Of a stretch of DNA of 64,000 nt, positions 23,997-32,892 are shown one piece after another. The notes below the pieces were generated by a model. That model had not been told where the DNA came from. It saw nothing but the letters and a program-made list of their open reading frames with translations, and ran no database searches. The number at the start of each line of letters is the position of its first letter. Position 1 is the first letter of the stretch. This DNA is from an uncultured Alistipes sp. (GTDB lineage Bacteria; Bacteroidota; Bacteroidia; Bacteroidales; UBA932), in NCBI GenBank assembly GCA_902388455.1, contig CABMPD010000012.1, positions 1 through 64,000 on the forward strand, given 5' to 3'. Made by a program: the position numbers and the translations under genes.

Positions 23997-25460
23997 TTAC
24001 TGGTGGTCGTAGACCTGGGCGAAGAACGGATTGCCGGCGGCGATGGCCTCGAAGTTCCAAGGGTTGGGATTGTTCGAGCTGTACTTGGGCAGGCAGTCGG
24101 GGCACCAGTGGCCGCCGCGGAGGACGGTGTTGGGAGACATCCCGAACTCGTGGCCGAACTGGCAGCGCCACCGCAGGGGGGTGAAGAGATCGCCCGGGGT
24201 CATGGTCTCCGAGAGACATTCTCCGCCGCGGAATCCGGCGGCAGCCCGCATATCCTCGATATTCAGTTCCGAAAGCGGCTTGGTCTCGTCGTAGCCGTGG
24301 TCCAGGACGACAGCGTCCTCGGGGCGGTCGGAAGGACGGCTCAGGTCTATTTCCTTCCATGAGGGGATGGCCTTCCATTCTTCGATAGAGCCGAAGTGGG
24401 CCTTGATGCGCCCTGTGTCCCCGTGCTTGAGCCAGTAGAGGGTGCCCAGAGGGTTGCTGACGGCCACATGCCGCATGAACGCCTTGATGGCGAAGGCCGG
24501 AGCTATGGGGGCGAGGGAGAAATACCAGGGCAGCTGCCGTTTCATCCGCCGGAAATATTCTTCCGCCGTGATACCTTCCCTGAAATGCAGGTATTCTTCC
24601 AGCCGGTCGGCATCGAGATACCATTCGCCGTGAAAGTTCTTTGTGGCAAACCAGTTGGCACCGAAGACCTTCTCTACGGGAGGACAGCCCATGCCCCGCA
24701 GGAGCATCGACTCGAACTCGTAGTTGGTCAGACGGAACGGGGCTCCGCTGCTGAGGTTGTAGAAGCCTCTCCAGAACTCTTCCGGGACACCGTCCTCGCA
24801 GACATTGGCGCAGACCCGGCCGGAGTCCTCGAGGGTGCTCCATTCCAGCACTCCGCGCAGGGGAACGTGACAGGCTATCGGGTCGTTGGCCTTCTTGAGC
24901 AGGTCGGGGTAGAGCATGCCGGTCTGGCGGATGGATACCCAGCGCTTCAGTCCCGATTCGGCGAAGACCAGCTCTGCCAGGCATTTGGATACAGAGTACC
25001 AGTCGTAGACGCTGGTGTAGATGGGATCGCCGCAGCGGCCCCAGTGCCTGGGCGGCAGGTGATTGCCCACCTGGGCCACCGAACCGATGTACACCGCTCC
25101 TATATCGTCCGGGCGGGGCTGGGCCTTGATGGCCCGGATGACGTTCTGCGCGCCCTGGACATTGACCTTAAGGGTACGCTCCGGATACATGTCCGCAGCC
25201 GGTGATACCATGCCGCCGATGTGCAGGACGTAGTCCGCTCCCGTGACACCTTTGAGCACCGCCTCATAATCCGTGAGGTCGCCCCAGATGATGCGGACGG
25301 AGGGATTGTTCTGATATTGTCCTAACTTCTTGATATTCTTCTTACTGTGCCTTGCCAGAAGGACTATGTCGAATCTGTCGGAGCGCCTCAGCAGTTCCCT
25401 GAATGCGGCGCCTCCCATATTGCCGGTGGCGCCGGTGATGAATACTGTTTTCTTTTTCAT
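23997..25460 (-). CDS. NAD-dependent epimerase/dehydratase with a C-terminal zinc-ribbon-like tail
   Basis: A 487-residue protein. Residues 1 to about 330 form an extended short-chain dehydrogenase: nucleotide-binding ITGATGNMGGAAF at the N-terminus, acidic GDLTDYEA, and the active-site YSVSK with an upstream Ser in YIGSVAQ. The last 70 residues contain WRCQFGHEF, then SPNTVLRGGHWCPDC. This has one Cys, a His, then a Cys-x2-Cys and resembles the treble-clef/zinc-ribbon module usually found in endonuclease-like or DUF proteins. That fusion is unusual and may bind metal. Substrate unknown; sugar-nucleotide or cinnamoyl-type ketone are family possibilities. No signal peptide. Confidence 0.82.
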   Translation of the reverse strand: MKKKTVFITGATGNMGGAAFRELLRRSDRFDIVLLARHSKKNIKKLGQYQNNPSVRIIWGDLTDYEAVLKGVTGADYVLHIGGMVSPAADMYPERTLKVNVQGAQNVIRAIKAQPRPDDIGAVYIGSVAQVGNHLPPRHWGRCGDPIYTSVYDWYSVSKCLAELVFAESGLKRWVSIRQTGMLYPDLLKKANDPIACHVPLRGVLEWSTLEDSGRVCANVCEDGVPEEFWRGFYNLSSGAPFRLTNYEFESMLLRGMGCPPVEKVFGANWFATKNFHGEWYLDADRLEEYLHFREGITAEEYFRRMKRQLPWYFSLAPIAPAFAIKAFMRHVAVSNPLGTLYWLKHGDTGRIKAHFGSIEEWKAIPSWKEIDLSRPSDRPEDAVVLDHGYDETKPLSELNIEDMRAAAGFRGGECLSETMTPGDLFTPLRWRCQFGHEFGMSPNTVLRGGHWCPDCLPKYSSNNPNPWNFEAIAAGNPFFAQVYDHQ

Positions 25461-25469
25461 TGTACTGTA

Positions 25470-26453
25470 TTATTCATCCTCGTCCTCGGCCTCTTCTACC
25501 CAGAGTTCGAAAAACAGTGGTGTGAATCCCGGTATGTTTCCGCTTCCATCGTCCCCGTAGCCGAGATCAGAGTAGAAGAATGTTACGGCTCTTTCTCCGT
25601 AGTTCATTCCGTATAGAGCTTTATTGAAACCGATCACAAAGTCATTTTCGTTCACTGTTTCGCTGCTGTCATTTTTGTATGTGTATGTCAAGGCTGCATA
25701 TTCGGCACTGCTGTTGTGTATCCGGTATTTCTTTGCGGTGTCCTCAATGTTGGTGTCGAACACGGTTCCGTTGAGATATTTACCTACATATCTTATGTTA
25801 AGCTGGCTGTTGATGTCAGGTATTTCTTTGGAATTATCAATGACGGTGACGTAGTAAAATCCATAGGAGGTAGAGTCCTTTGCGGCAGGATAATGGGTTG
25901 CGGCAAAGTCCGCGAGCTGGTCGAACTGATACTGGTCGATATTGTCAATAACCTCGTGCAGAGTGATTTCATAGATTTTTGAGGAACCGTCACCTTCTGT
26001 AATTTCCATCCCGCTCTCTTCATCAAGCAGGGTTGCAGGAACGATGGCTTTTACGGACCCGCCTTCACGCATGCCGGTGAGAAGTTCCACGACCCCTGGA
26101 GTACTCTCTCTAAGAGACCATATTCTAGGCTCGTAATACCCGCTGTAAGTAAAAGTACCCAACTGCTTGGCGATACTGTCTGAAGTGTAGGAGCTGTACG
26201 TCCCGTTGAGGTAGGTGATGGCATAGTCTACCCTTACGTAGGATGTGTCCTGTGCATATCTTCCGGAGCCTTCTTCGGAACAGATGATGTAGAGACCCGA
26301 GGCGGTTTGCTGGGCTTCGGGATAGTATTTTTCGACGAAAGCCTTCAAAATACGGTCCTGAACTGATTCAGAGGATTCTTCTATCTCGTTTGCGCATGAG
26401 ACAGCTGTCATTGCCGCAGCTGTCAGTATCAGAATTTTATTCAGTGTATTCAT
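25470..26453 (-). CDS. FKBP-type peptidyl-prolyl isomerase lipoprotein (two domains)
   Basis: A 327-residue lipoprotein starting at MNTLNKILILTAAA with lipobox AVSC. Two FKBP-like halves are visible: first YAITYLNGTYSSY to GVVELLTGMREGGSVKAIVP (residues about 70-180); second LNIRYVGKYLNGTVFDTN to YGMNYGERAVTFFYSDLGYG, ending IPGFTPLFFELWV. The second half retains the family's Asp of VFDTN and the Ile-Pro-x-Phe-x-Pro-Leu-x-Phe strand. It is expected in the periplasm, folding secreted proteins; GldI-like lipoproteins of this type assist gliding or type IX secretion in some relatives. Last gene of the nrnA operon, 20 bases after the previous gene. An in-frame extension upstream of 26453 overlaps that gene and is not used. 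Confidence 0.82.
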   Translation of the reverse strand: MNTLNKILILTAAAMTAVSCANEIEESSESVQDRILKAFVEKYYPEAQQTASGLYIICSEEGSGRYAQDTSYVRVDYAITYLNGTYSSYTSDSIAKQLGTFTYSGYYEPRIWSLRESTPGVVELLTGMREGGSVKAIVPATLLDEESGMEITEGDGSSKIYEITLHEVIDNIDQYQFDQLADFAATHYPAAKDSTSYGFYYVTVIDNSKEIPDINSQLNIRYVGKYLNGTVFDTNIEDTAKKYRIHNSSAEYAALTYTYKNDSSETVNENDFVIGFNKALYGMNYGERAVTFFYSDLGYGDDGSGNIPGFTPLFFELWVEEAEDEDE

Positions 26454-26473
26454 TGTCTCACTTAAATGTTTTG

Positions 26474-27013
26474 CTATTGTTTTATTACTCTGTCGACCCA
26501 TATCTCATATGCAAGGGCAGAAAGTTCAGGGATGTTGTAGACGGCCTCGTCGTAGAAACCGTACTTGGCGGAGAACAGTATGAGGCAATGCTCGCCTTCG
26601 CGTACTCCATAAAGGCCGTTGACTAGGCCGCTGATCATGCAGTCTTTGCTAAAGAGTATTTTTTTTATGGAGTAGTCAGGGTCCGTGATGCTGAAACCGC
26701 TCTCGGTGGCTACGTATTCGTTATTGGTGCAGAACAGTTGGGAAGGAGAGGAGGTGAAAACGTATCCGGCATAGTAAAAATGCAGTGAGTCTCCGTAAAC
26801 CAGGGAATCTGTCAATGACAGTACGGTTGAGTCCAGAATGACGCGGTTGGAACCGTTGCGGTGGACAACCTTGCTGTCGGAGAAATTGTTGGCGATATAT
26901 GAGTCTATGCTGGCCTCCTGGTCGGCTATTTTCAGTTCCTTGTCTTTGTTGGAACAGGAGGCAGCGGCAGCTATTGCTGCCAGAATGTAGAGACAGACTG
27001 TAATCCGCTTCAT
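26474..27013 (-). CDS. Small FKBP-like lipoprotein
   Basis: A 179-residue lipoprotein with signal MKRITVCLYILAAIAAAASC. The body resembles a single degenerate FKBP domain: DSLHFYYAGYVFTSSPSQLF, GLVNGLYGVREGEHCLILFS, and a final LSALAYEIWV strand like that of the following gene. Several active-site aromatics are not obvious, so it may be a non-catalytic chaperone. It starts inside the last codons of nrnA (4-base overlap) and is followed by the two-domain FKBP lipoprotein, suggesting duplication of envelope folding factors in one operon. Confidence 0.7.
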   Translation of the reverse strand: MKRITVCLYILAAIAAAASCSNKDKELKIADQEASIDSYIANNFSDSKVVHRNGSNRVILDSTVLSLTDSLVYGDSLHFYYAGYVFTSSPSQLFCTNNEYVATESGFSITDPDYSIKKILFSKDCMISGLVNGLYGVREGEHCLILFSAKYGFYDEAVYNIPELSALAYEIWVDRVIKQ

Positions 27014-28062
27014 TTTTCCGGTTTAGTTATTATCTGGTTATTTGTGCTTAGCAAGAATTGTTCCAAGGAATTCAGAAAATATTCTATCGTTTCACTTATG
27101 GGAATGTACAGTCGCCCTCCTGCAGCCCGTTCGTGGCCGCCGCCGTTAAAGTATGCATTGGACAATGCATTGACAGAAACCTGTCCTTTGGAGCGCAGGG
27201 ATACCCTTACGTAATCCGGTGTTTCGCTGAATAGGGCTGACACTTCTACATCCCTTATCATAAGAGGTAGGTTAACAAGGCCTTCAGAATCTCCATCGGC
27301 GAAATGAAACCGTTCCCTGTCATTCATGGTGAGAATCATGGTAGATGCATGGAGACGGGAGTCTATCGACATGGAGTTGCTCAGCAGGTGTCCCGTCAAG
27401 CGCATTCTGGATTCTGAATAGCGCTTGAATATTAGATTGTTAATGGTGTCGAAGTCTACTCCAGCCCGCAGCATGTCCGCAGCGATACAGAAAGTGTCCG
27501 GAGTGATGGAGTTATTGAAATTGTTGGTGTCGGTAAGGATTCCGGTCGTGAGGGCAGTGAGCGCTTCGATGGGAATCCGTGACGGCTCTGATGCTACCGA
27601 ACTGAAACACATAAGTGTCCTGTACAGCAGTTCGCATGTGGATGATGCGGCGGGATCGGATATGACCAGGTCAAACACTTGCCGCTCAGGATTGGGGTGA
27701 TGGTCGATGAGTACTTTCGTGGCAGAAGATCCGGATAGTTCATCGGCTAACCATTCTGTACGTTCCAATTTGTTGAAATCCAGGCATATAATTAGCCCGG
27801 CTCCGTGGATGGCCGCCTTGGCTCCGGATTTGTCGTCCATGTAGCAGACAATCCGCTTTCCGGGGTCCAGGAACTCCAGGAACTCTGGCATTCTGGATGG
27901 AATGACTATAGTGGCCCTGCAGTTTCTGCTTTCCAGAAAGCAACGCATTCCTACAGAGGAGCCAATAGCATCTCCGTCAGGGTTGAAATGGCTGATAATG
28001 ACGATGTTGTCTCTTCTATTCAGCAGATCTTCGAAATTGTGTGCCAACGGTACAGAAGTCAT
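27010..28062 (-). CDS. nrnA: DHH/DHHA1 phosphoesterase (NrnA-like nanoRNase / pAp phosphatase)
   Basis: A 350-residue cytoplasmic phosphoesterase. HFNPDGDAIGSS is the first metal-binding motif (Asp-x-Asp), CLDFNK and LIDHHPNP (the DHH motif) follow, and the C-terminal DHHA1 domain carries NAYFNGGGHERAAGG. The family degrades short RNA oligonucleotides and, in many members, 3'-phosphoadenosine 5'-phosphate. First gene of an operon with two FKBP-like lipoproteins, with a 4-base overlap to the next gene. Promoter: minus-strand TAATTTTG at 28091-28084, 21 bases upstream. Confidence 0.9.
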   Translation of the reverse strand: MTSVPLAHNFEDLLNRRDNIVIISHFNPDGDAIGSSVGMRCFLESRNCRATIVIPSRMPEFLEFLDPGKRIVCYMDDKSGAKAAIHGAGLIICLDFNKLERTEWLADELSGSSATKVLIDHHPNPERQVFDLVISDPAASSTCELLYRTLMCFSSVASEPSRIPIEALTALTTGILTDTNNFNNSITPDTFCIAADMLRAGVDFDTINNLIFKRYSESRMRLTGHLLSNSMSIDSRLHASTMILTMNDRERFHFADGDSEGLVNLPLMIRDVEVSALFSETPDYVRVSLRSKGQVSVNALSNAYFNGGGHERAAGGRLYIPISETIEYFLNSLEQFLLSTNNQIITKPEK

Positions 28063-28083
28063 CTGTGTAAAATTTTATGGCTG

Positions 28084-28130
28084 CAAAATTAAAAATATAT
28101 TGCAAGTCCTAATTATTATTTTTACTTTTG
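28084..28130. promoter_or_regulatory. Divergent promoters of nrnA (minus) and gene 28174 (plus)
   Basis: Minus TAATTTTG at 28091-28084. Plus TTG (28100-28102), 20 bases, TACTTTTG (28123-28130). Both match the Bacteroidota consensus. Confidence 0.7.
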
Positions 28131-28173
28131 TCGGCATATTTTAACGAACTAATATTAATTAACAATACTTAAA

Positions 28174-28788
28174 ATGAAAACAATCTTCAAGGTTTTGACT
28201 TACGTAGTCTTTCCTATTGCGATCATCGTTCTGGTGTATCTTAACTATGAAAGTGTCATGGAACCTGTCCGCTTCCAGAATGAGGTGGAGAGGAGAGAGG
28301 CTGTTGCCATCGACAGATTGGTGAGCATCAGAACTCTGCAGGAGGCTTACAAGACAGAGAACCGCAGATTCCTTTCCTCAACAGACTCGCTCATTGATTT
28401 CTACAAGAACGGTCAGATCACCATTATCCGCCAGATAGGATCTATGGATGACTCTGTGGCAGTGGCTGAGGGTCGTGTAAGCCGCGACAGTATCAGGATT
28501 TTCGTAAGGGATACCCTTCTTAAAGGTAAGGGCAGTGCCATTGATTCCATCAGCTACATTCCTTTCTCCGGAGGGAAACATATTAATATGGAGTCTGTAG
28601 TAAGGAAGGTGTCCGGTATCGAGATTCCCCTTTTCGAGGCAACTATCTCCTATGATGATCTTCTTGAAGGATTGGACAGGCAGCTGATAGTCAATCTTAA
28701 GGCTGAGAAGGAAGATATGAAGCAGTATCCCGGACTGAAGGTCGGAGATATTGAGAATCCTAACAACAACGCCGGTAACTGGGAATAG
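28174..28788 (+). CDS. Conserved hypothetical single-pass membrane protein
   Basis: A 204-residue protein with one N-terminal membrane segment (about residues 7-25, VLTYVVFPIAIIVLVYL) and a soluble periplasmic part. The first soluble stretch (ESVMEPVRFQNEVERREAVA) looks helical, and the C-terminal half alternates short strands. I do not recognise a domain with certainty; proteins like this precede DUF3822 and rsmD genes in Bacteroidales (from memory). It is separated by 5 bases from the DUF3822 gene and shares its promoter at 28100-28130, so a three-gene operon with DUF3822 and rsmD is likely. Confidence 0.65.
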   Translation: MKTIFKVLTYVVFPIAIIVLVYLNYESVMEPVRFQNEVERREAVAIDRLVSIRTLQEAYKTENRRFLSSTDSLIDFYKNGQITIIRQIGSMDDSVAVAEGRVSRDSIRIFVRDTLLKGKGSAIDSISYIPFSGGKHINMESVVRKVSGIEIPLFEATISYDDLLEGLDRQLIVNLKAEKEDMKQYPGLKVGDIENPNNNAGNWE

Positions 28789-28793
28789 TACAG

Positions 28794-29471
28794 ATGTCCG
28801 GAACGCAGAACAGAATAACCATTCAACTCGATTTGAGTGGTTATTCTTTTACTATATTCGACCGGAACGGGGCAGTTGTCTCAAAAGAGAGCCACTCGTG
28901 TCCGGTCGATTTGTCTGTTGAGGAACTGACTCCGGTTCTCAAGAAGCAGTATGCGGCTGTGTCTGTGTATTATACTACATGGAAGTATACTCTTGTTCCT
29001 ATTCATCTGCTTTCCAGGGATAATGTACGTCCATATCTGACTGCGGTGAGAGAAATCGCGCAGGATGATGTGACGCTGGCTCTGGATATGCCTTCCAGGA
29101 AGGCAGTAATGGTCTACGCAGTTCCCGGTTTATTGTATAAAGGAATGAATGCGCTTTGCCGTAACGTGAAGTTTTATCCGATGTCATATGTTCTCATAGA
29201 CAGGATATCATCTGTTACCGGCAACAACCGCCTTCTTGTGTCTTTTACAGACGGGATGCTTCATGTGGTGGCTGCGGAGCAGGACCGTCTTCTCTTTGCC
29301 AACAGTTTTCCGGCTGCGGATCTTGCTACGGCGGAATATTTTATATTTTCTGTGACCAAGGAAGTTCTGTTTAATCCGGAGCATACTGTCCTGAATATTT
29401 ACGGTAATGTTGAGGAGAATGTGAAAACTGGACTTGGAAAATATTTTGCATCAGTTAAAATAATCTCATGA
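28794..29471 (+). CDS. DUF3822 family protein
   Basis: A 225-residue cytoplasmic protein resembling DUF3822, a Bacteroidota-restricted family with an ASKHA-like (actin/hexokinase) layout: ITIQLDLSGYSFTIFDRNGA at the N-terminus and RLLVSFTDGMLHVVAAEQDR in the second half. No catalytic residues are known for the family. It overlaps rsmD by 4 bases, the usual arrangement in the phylum, so translation is coupled. Function unknown. Confidence 0.75.
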   Translation: MSGTQNRITIQLDLSGYSFTIFDRNGAVVSKESHSCPVDLSVEELTPVLKKQYAAVSVYYTTWKYTLVPIHLLSRDNVRPYLTAVREIAQDDVTLALDMPSRKAVMVYAVPGLLYKGMNALCRNVKFYPMSYVLIDRISSVTGNNRLLVSFTDGMLHVVAAEQDRLLFANSFPAADLATAEYFIFSVTKEVLFNPEHTVLNIYGNVEENVKTGLGKYFASVKIIS

Positions 29472-30013
29472 GAATTATCGGAGGATCGCTTAAGGGCAGA
29501 ACTGTAATCCCTCCGTCAGGATTCCGTGCCCGTCCAACAACCGATTTTGCGAAGGAGGGGCTCTTCAATACTCTCGACAACATGTTCGATCTCTCGTCTG
29601 TACGTGTCCTTGACTTGTTTTCCGGTACAGGCAGTATTTCGTATGAGTTTGCCTCACGTGGTGCAGAAGAGATCTATTCAGTGGAGATGAATCCCATGCA
29701 TGCATCTTTCATTAAGCGTAGTGCAGCCTCTTTCGGAATCGGCTGTATACATGTTGTCAGGCACAATGTGTTTGATTTCCTGAATATCTGCAGGCTGAAT
29801 TTTGATATTGTATTTGCAGATCCGCCCTATGAACTGGATGGATTGGATACTATTCCTGACCGGGTGCTGGGTGCTCCTGCGGTGCAGGGTGGTTTGTTGA
29901 AAGATGGAGGTGTGTTTGTTCTGGAGCACCCAGGGACTTATTCGTTTGAAAATCATCGACATTTCGAGAAAGAAAAAAAATATGGCAATGTCCACTTCTC
30001 ATTTTTTCGATAA
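29468..30013 (+). CDS. rsmD: 16S rRNA (guanine966-N2)-methyltransferase RsmD
   Basis: A 181-residue class I methyltransferase. MRIIGGSLKGRTVIPP is the family N-terminus, VLDLFSGTGSISYEF is the SAM-binding motif I, IYSVEMNP the acidic loop, and FADPPYEL the catalytic Asp-Pro-Pro-Tyr motif. It methylates N2 of G966 in 16S rRNA during 30S assembly. Start overlaps DUF3822 (ATGA-type). It is followed by the tRNA-Asp promoter. Confidence 0.95.
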   Translation: MRIIGGSLKGRTVIPPSGFRARPTTDFAKEGLFNTLDNMFDLSSVRVLDLFSGTGSISYEFASRGAEEIYSVEMNPMHASFIKRSAASFGIGCIHVVRHNVFDFLNICRLNFDIVFADPPYELDGLDTIPDRVLGAPAVQGGLLKDGGVFVLEHPGTYSFENHRHFEKEKKYGNVHFSFFR

Positions 30014-30028
30014 AAAGTTGATAAAAAG

Positions 30029-30059
30029 TTTGCAAATAACCAAAAAACCTTTATCTTTG
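30029..30059 (+). promoter_or_regulatory. Promoter of tRNA-Asp
   Basis: TTTG (30029-30032), 19 bases, TATCTTTG (30052-30059), an exact consensus promoter. The transcript would start near 30066, about 30 bases before the tRNA. Confidence 0.85.
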
Positions 30060-30096
30060 CAATCCCTTTCGGAAATGAGAGGTAAAAATAAAAAAC

Positions 30097-30171
30097 GGTG
30101 CGGTAGTTCAGCCTGGTTAGAATGCCGGCCTGTCACGCCGGAGGTCGCGGGTTCGAGCCCCGTCCGCACCG
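30097..30171 (+). tRNA. tRNA-Asp (GTC)
   Basis: A 75-nt gene. The acceptor GGTGCGG pairs with CCGCACC, discriminator G as expected for Asp. The anticodon loop gives GTC and the T arm contains GGTTCGAGCC. CCA is not encoded. Confidence 0.97.
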
Positions 30172-30175
30172 CAGA

Positions 30176-30206
30176 AAAGCCCCGATAACTTCGGAGCTTT
30201 TTTCGT
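30176..30206 (+). terminator. Terminator of tRNA-Asp
   Basis: Hairpin from AAGCCCCG to CGGAGCTT (one mismatch) followed by a T-run, directly after the tRNA. Confidence 0.7.
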
Positions 30207-30263
30207 ATATCTGCCCTTCATTTTCTGCATTGCGGGAATCAGAATAGTTGTATATTTGCATGC

Positions 30264-32276
30264 ATGAAAAGAGTAATGTCTGTGCTGCTTAGACCGATTC
30301 TGGTCCTTTCCGTGCTGCTGGCAGCATGGAATGCTGAGGCACAGTATGATATCAATCAGTTTTTCAGCCGCGGACAGATGGCTTTGATGGATGGAAAATA
30401 TACGCAGGCGATCAATAACTTCAATATTCTGATCAGACTGGATCCGAAGCTTCATGAGGCGTATTTTTTCAGGGGGATAGCCAAGTATAATTTGGGGGAC
30501 TTCGGTGGGGCAGAGTCTGATTTTGACCGGGCATTGGAACTTAATCCGGTTTATACCCTTGCTTATCATTACCGGGCTATAACGCGCAGCCGTCTTGGGC
30601 ATTATGATGAGGCGATACAGGATCTGCAGCATGCAGTGGACCTAAGACCGAATTATTACGGCTTGTATTTCAGCCGCGGGGTGACATATTTCCTGTCACA
30701 GCAGTTTGAAAAGGCTGTGGAGGACTTTGACCGCTTTATCAGCAAGGAACCAAAGGAGCCGGATGCATATCTCAACAGGGGGGCATCATATCTTTTCCTT
30801 GGAGATACAACGAGGGCTCTGCAGGATTACAACCGTGCTATAACCCTACGCAGTCTGGATCCGGAGGGATACATCCGCCGTTCCAGGATATATTATGCCC
30901 AGCACCGCCTGGAGGATGCACTGGGAGATTTGAACAGGGCTATAGAGATTGATACAGCCAATACTTTTGCTTATTTCAACCGCGCCCTTATCCGTTATGA
31001 ACTGGAGGATATCCAAGGAACATTGAACGATTTTGACAAAGTGCTCACAAGGGAACCGGATAACTCTCTCACACTATACAACAGAGCCCTTATCCGTTCT
31101 CAGATAGGAGATTATAGTAATGCTTTGGAGGATTATGACCGTGTGCTCAATATTAATCCGGAGAATGTGCTGGTTTATTACAACCGTTCAATACTTTTCA
31201 TGGAAATGGGACGCTGGCAGGACGCAATGGAAGATCTTACGCAGGCGATAGAACTGTATCCGGATTTCGCCAATGCGTATATGAACCGCTCCTACGTCAA
31301 GAACCAATTGGGTCTTCAAGCCTCGGCCCAGGAAGATTATAGGACAGCCCAAGCCAAGATATCACGTTATCGTTCAATGACATCTGATAGCTCTGGCAGA
31401 GCTGCTTTTGCGGATACTTCCAGAAAATACGACCGTCTGCTGGCTCTGGACTCAGATTTTGCCCGCAGGGATTTCAATGATGAGCTGCTTCAGAACAGAA
31501 ATATAAGCATCAATATCAAACCTCTTTACCGTTTCGTCATCAAACATGAGGAGACTCAGGATGGAATGCCTATTCTGCTAAGCGGTGCTTATGATGACAG
31601 AAGAATGAGCGAATTTGAGGCAGGTATACCGGTGGAGGTGGAGATATCATGCAGGCCTTCGGAGACGGCGGTAGTGGACAACAGCCGGCTGCGTGAAGCT
31701 GTGGAGGAAGAGGCCGGCAGGACGGGTGATGACCGTGTGCTTTTTGCCAAAGCTTTGATGGAAAGTGAGAATAAGCAGTTCAATGCAGCTCTGCAATCCT
31801 ATTCGGACGCTATAGGCAGGAATCCAGGGGAAGTGTTTTATTATATCAACCGTGGTGCACTTCAATCGGAGATGATAGATTTTATATCATCCATTGAGAG
31901 CAATGTCCAGGTTCTGACTATGGATAATGAAGGAACGGCGAAAGCCCGTCTCAGGGACGGTTCTTCGCGCAGTTACGATTATTCGGCTGCTATCAGTGAT
32001 ATGAATCATGCGGCTGCTCTTTATCCCGCTTTCCCCTATACATATTATAATTTGGGCAACCTGTACTGCCTTTCAGGGGATATGCCGGAGGCAATTATGC
32101 AATATACCAAGGCCATAGACCTCTATCCCCGTCTTGGTGAAGCCTATTATAACAGAGGTCTTGTGCTGATATATCTTAAGGACAAGGAAAAAGGCTGTCT
32201 GGACTTGAGTAAGGCCGGAGAACTTGGTCTTGATGAGGCGTATAGCGTGATAGGTAAGTATTGTGATTCAGAGTAA
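30264..32276 (+). CDS. Large exported tetratricopeptide-repeat protein
   Basis: A 670-residue protein with a signal peptide (residues 1 to about 26, ending AWNAEAQ). About nine consecutive TPRs of 34 residues run from residue 30 to 350, for example AYFFRGIAKYNLGDFGGAES and LTLYNRALIRSQIGDYSNAL. A central linker of about 150 residues without repeats follows, then two or three more TPRs at the C-terminus (SGDMPEAIMQYTKAIDLYPR). Likely a periplasmic scaffold for an envelope or secretion complex. The -7 box TATATTTG (30251-30258) ends 5 bases before the start codon, so the leader is minimal. Confidence 0.88.
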   Translation: MKRVMSVLLRPILVLSVLLAAWNAEAQYDINQFFSRGQMALMDGKYTQAINNFNILIRLDPKLHEAYFFRGIAKYNLGDFGGAESDFDRALELNPVYTLAYHYRAITRSRLGHYDEAIQDLQHAVDLRPNYYGLYFSRGVTYFLSQQFEKAVEDFDRFISKEPKEPDAYLNRGASYLFLGDTTRALQDYNRAITLRSLDPEGYIRRSRIYYAQHRLEDALGDLNRAIEIDTANTFAYFNRALIRYELEDIQGTLNDFDKVLTREPDNSLTLYNRALIRSQIGDYSNALEDYDRVLNINPENVLVYYNRSILFMEMGRWQDAMEDLTQAIELYPDFANAYMNRSYVKNQLGLQASAQEDYRTAQAKISRYRSMTSDSSGRAAFADTSRKYDRLLALDSDFARRDFNDELLQNRNISINIKPLYRFVIKHEETQDGMPILLSGAYDDRRMSEFEAGIPVEVEISCRPSETAVVDNSRLREAVEEEAGRTGDDRVLFAKALMESENKQFNAALQSYSDAIGRNPGEVFYYINRGALQSEMIDFISSIESNVQVLTMDNEGTAKARLRDGSSRSYDYSAAISDMNHAAALYPAFPYTYYNLGNLYCLSGDMPEAIMQYTKAIDLYPRLGEAYYNRGLVLIYLKDKEKGCLDLSKAGELGLDEAYSVIGKYCDSE

Positions 32277-32297
32277 GGAAAGTATGGTGACAGCCGG

Positions 32298-32792
32298 TTA
32301 TTTACCTGAGCGGTGGCCGCGTCGGCCGGAGCGAAGACGGGTGGAAGCAATGACCATAGCCTCATCGCGGGCGATATAGCGCATGGCGATGAAAGTGAGG
32401 ATTGCTGCGCAGATGGGGAATAGGCTGGGAATGGTAAATATAGGACTCTCTCCAGAACTGCTCAGGAGCATACCGAGAGGTTTGTCAGGGTTGTTGCGCT
32501 GGAAGAAATATACAGCTATGATGATTTGGTAGCCGATGAGAATGAGTGTGTTGAGATTACACAAGCGGATCTGGCGGACACGGTTTTTGAAAGAGAATAG
32601 GGTAACGACGCTCAGGACGGCGCATACGATTTCAAAAATAGTTGTTAGTGTGAAACCTTTGAATGTGGCTACTGCCACAAATGGAATGGTAGTGGCGCTG
32701 TCTCCTACAAATCGTACCATAGGAGCAAAAAACATGGATATAAGCAGTCCGGCAGCAATGGTCAGGAAGAGGCTCTGTATTCTGAAAAACAT
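32298..32792 (-). CDS. DUF4293 family membrane protein
   Basis: A 164-residue protein with four membrane segments: SLFLTIAAGLLISMFF at the N-terminus, then around residues 40-60, 77-95 and 120-140. It ends in a basic tail (STRLRSGRRGHRSGK). Size and layout match DUF4293, a Bacteroidota-specific family of unknown function. I chose MFFRIQS (32792); a longer in-frame start at 32981 would overlap the divergent phosphorylase gene. A minus-strand TATTTTTG (32830-32823) is 30 bases upstream. Confidence 0.75.
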   Translation of the reverse strand: MFFRIQSLFLTIAAGLLISMFFAPMVRFVGDSATTIPFVAVATFKGFTLTTIFEIVCAVLSVVTLFSFKNRVRQIRLCNLNTLILIGYQIIIAVYFFQRNNPDKPLGMLLSSSGESPIFTIPSLFPICAAILTFIAMRYIARDEAMVIASTRLRSGRRGHRSGK

Positions 32793-32852
32793 CTTTAAGT
32801 CAATTTTATGGGTTTGCAGGCGCAAAAATAGGGAAAAATCGGAAATCTTCTC

Positions 32853-32860
32853 TATCTTTG
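32853..32860 (+). promoter_or_regulatory. -7 element upstream of the nucleoside phosphorylase
   Basis: TATCTTTG, 32 bases before the start at 32893, back-to-back with the DUF4293 promoter. Confidence 0.5.
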
Positions 32861-32892
32861 ATACCACATTGAAAGCTTTAAAATAGAAAATT

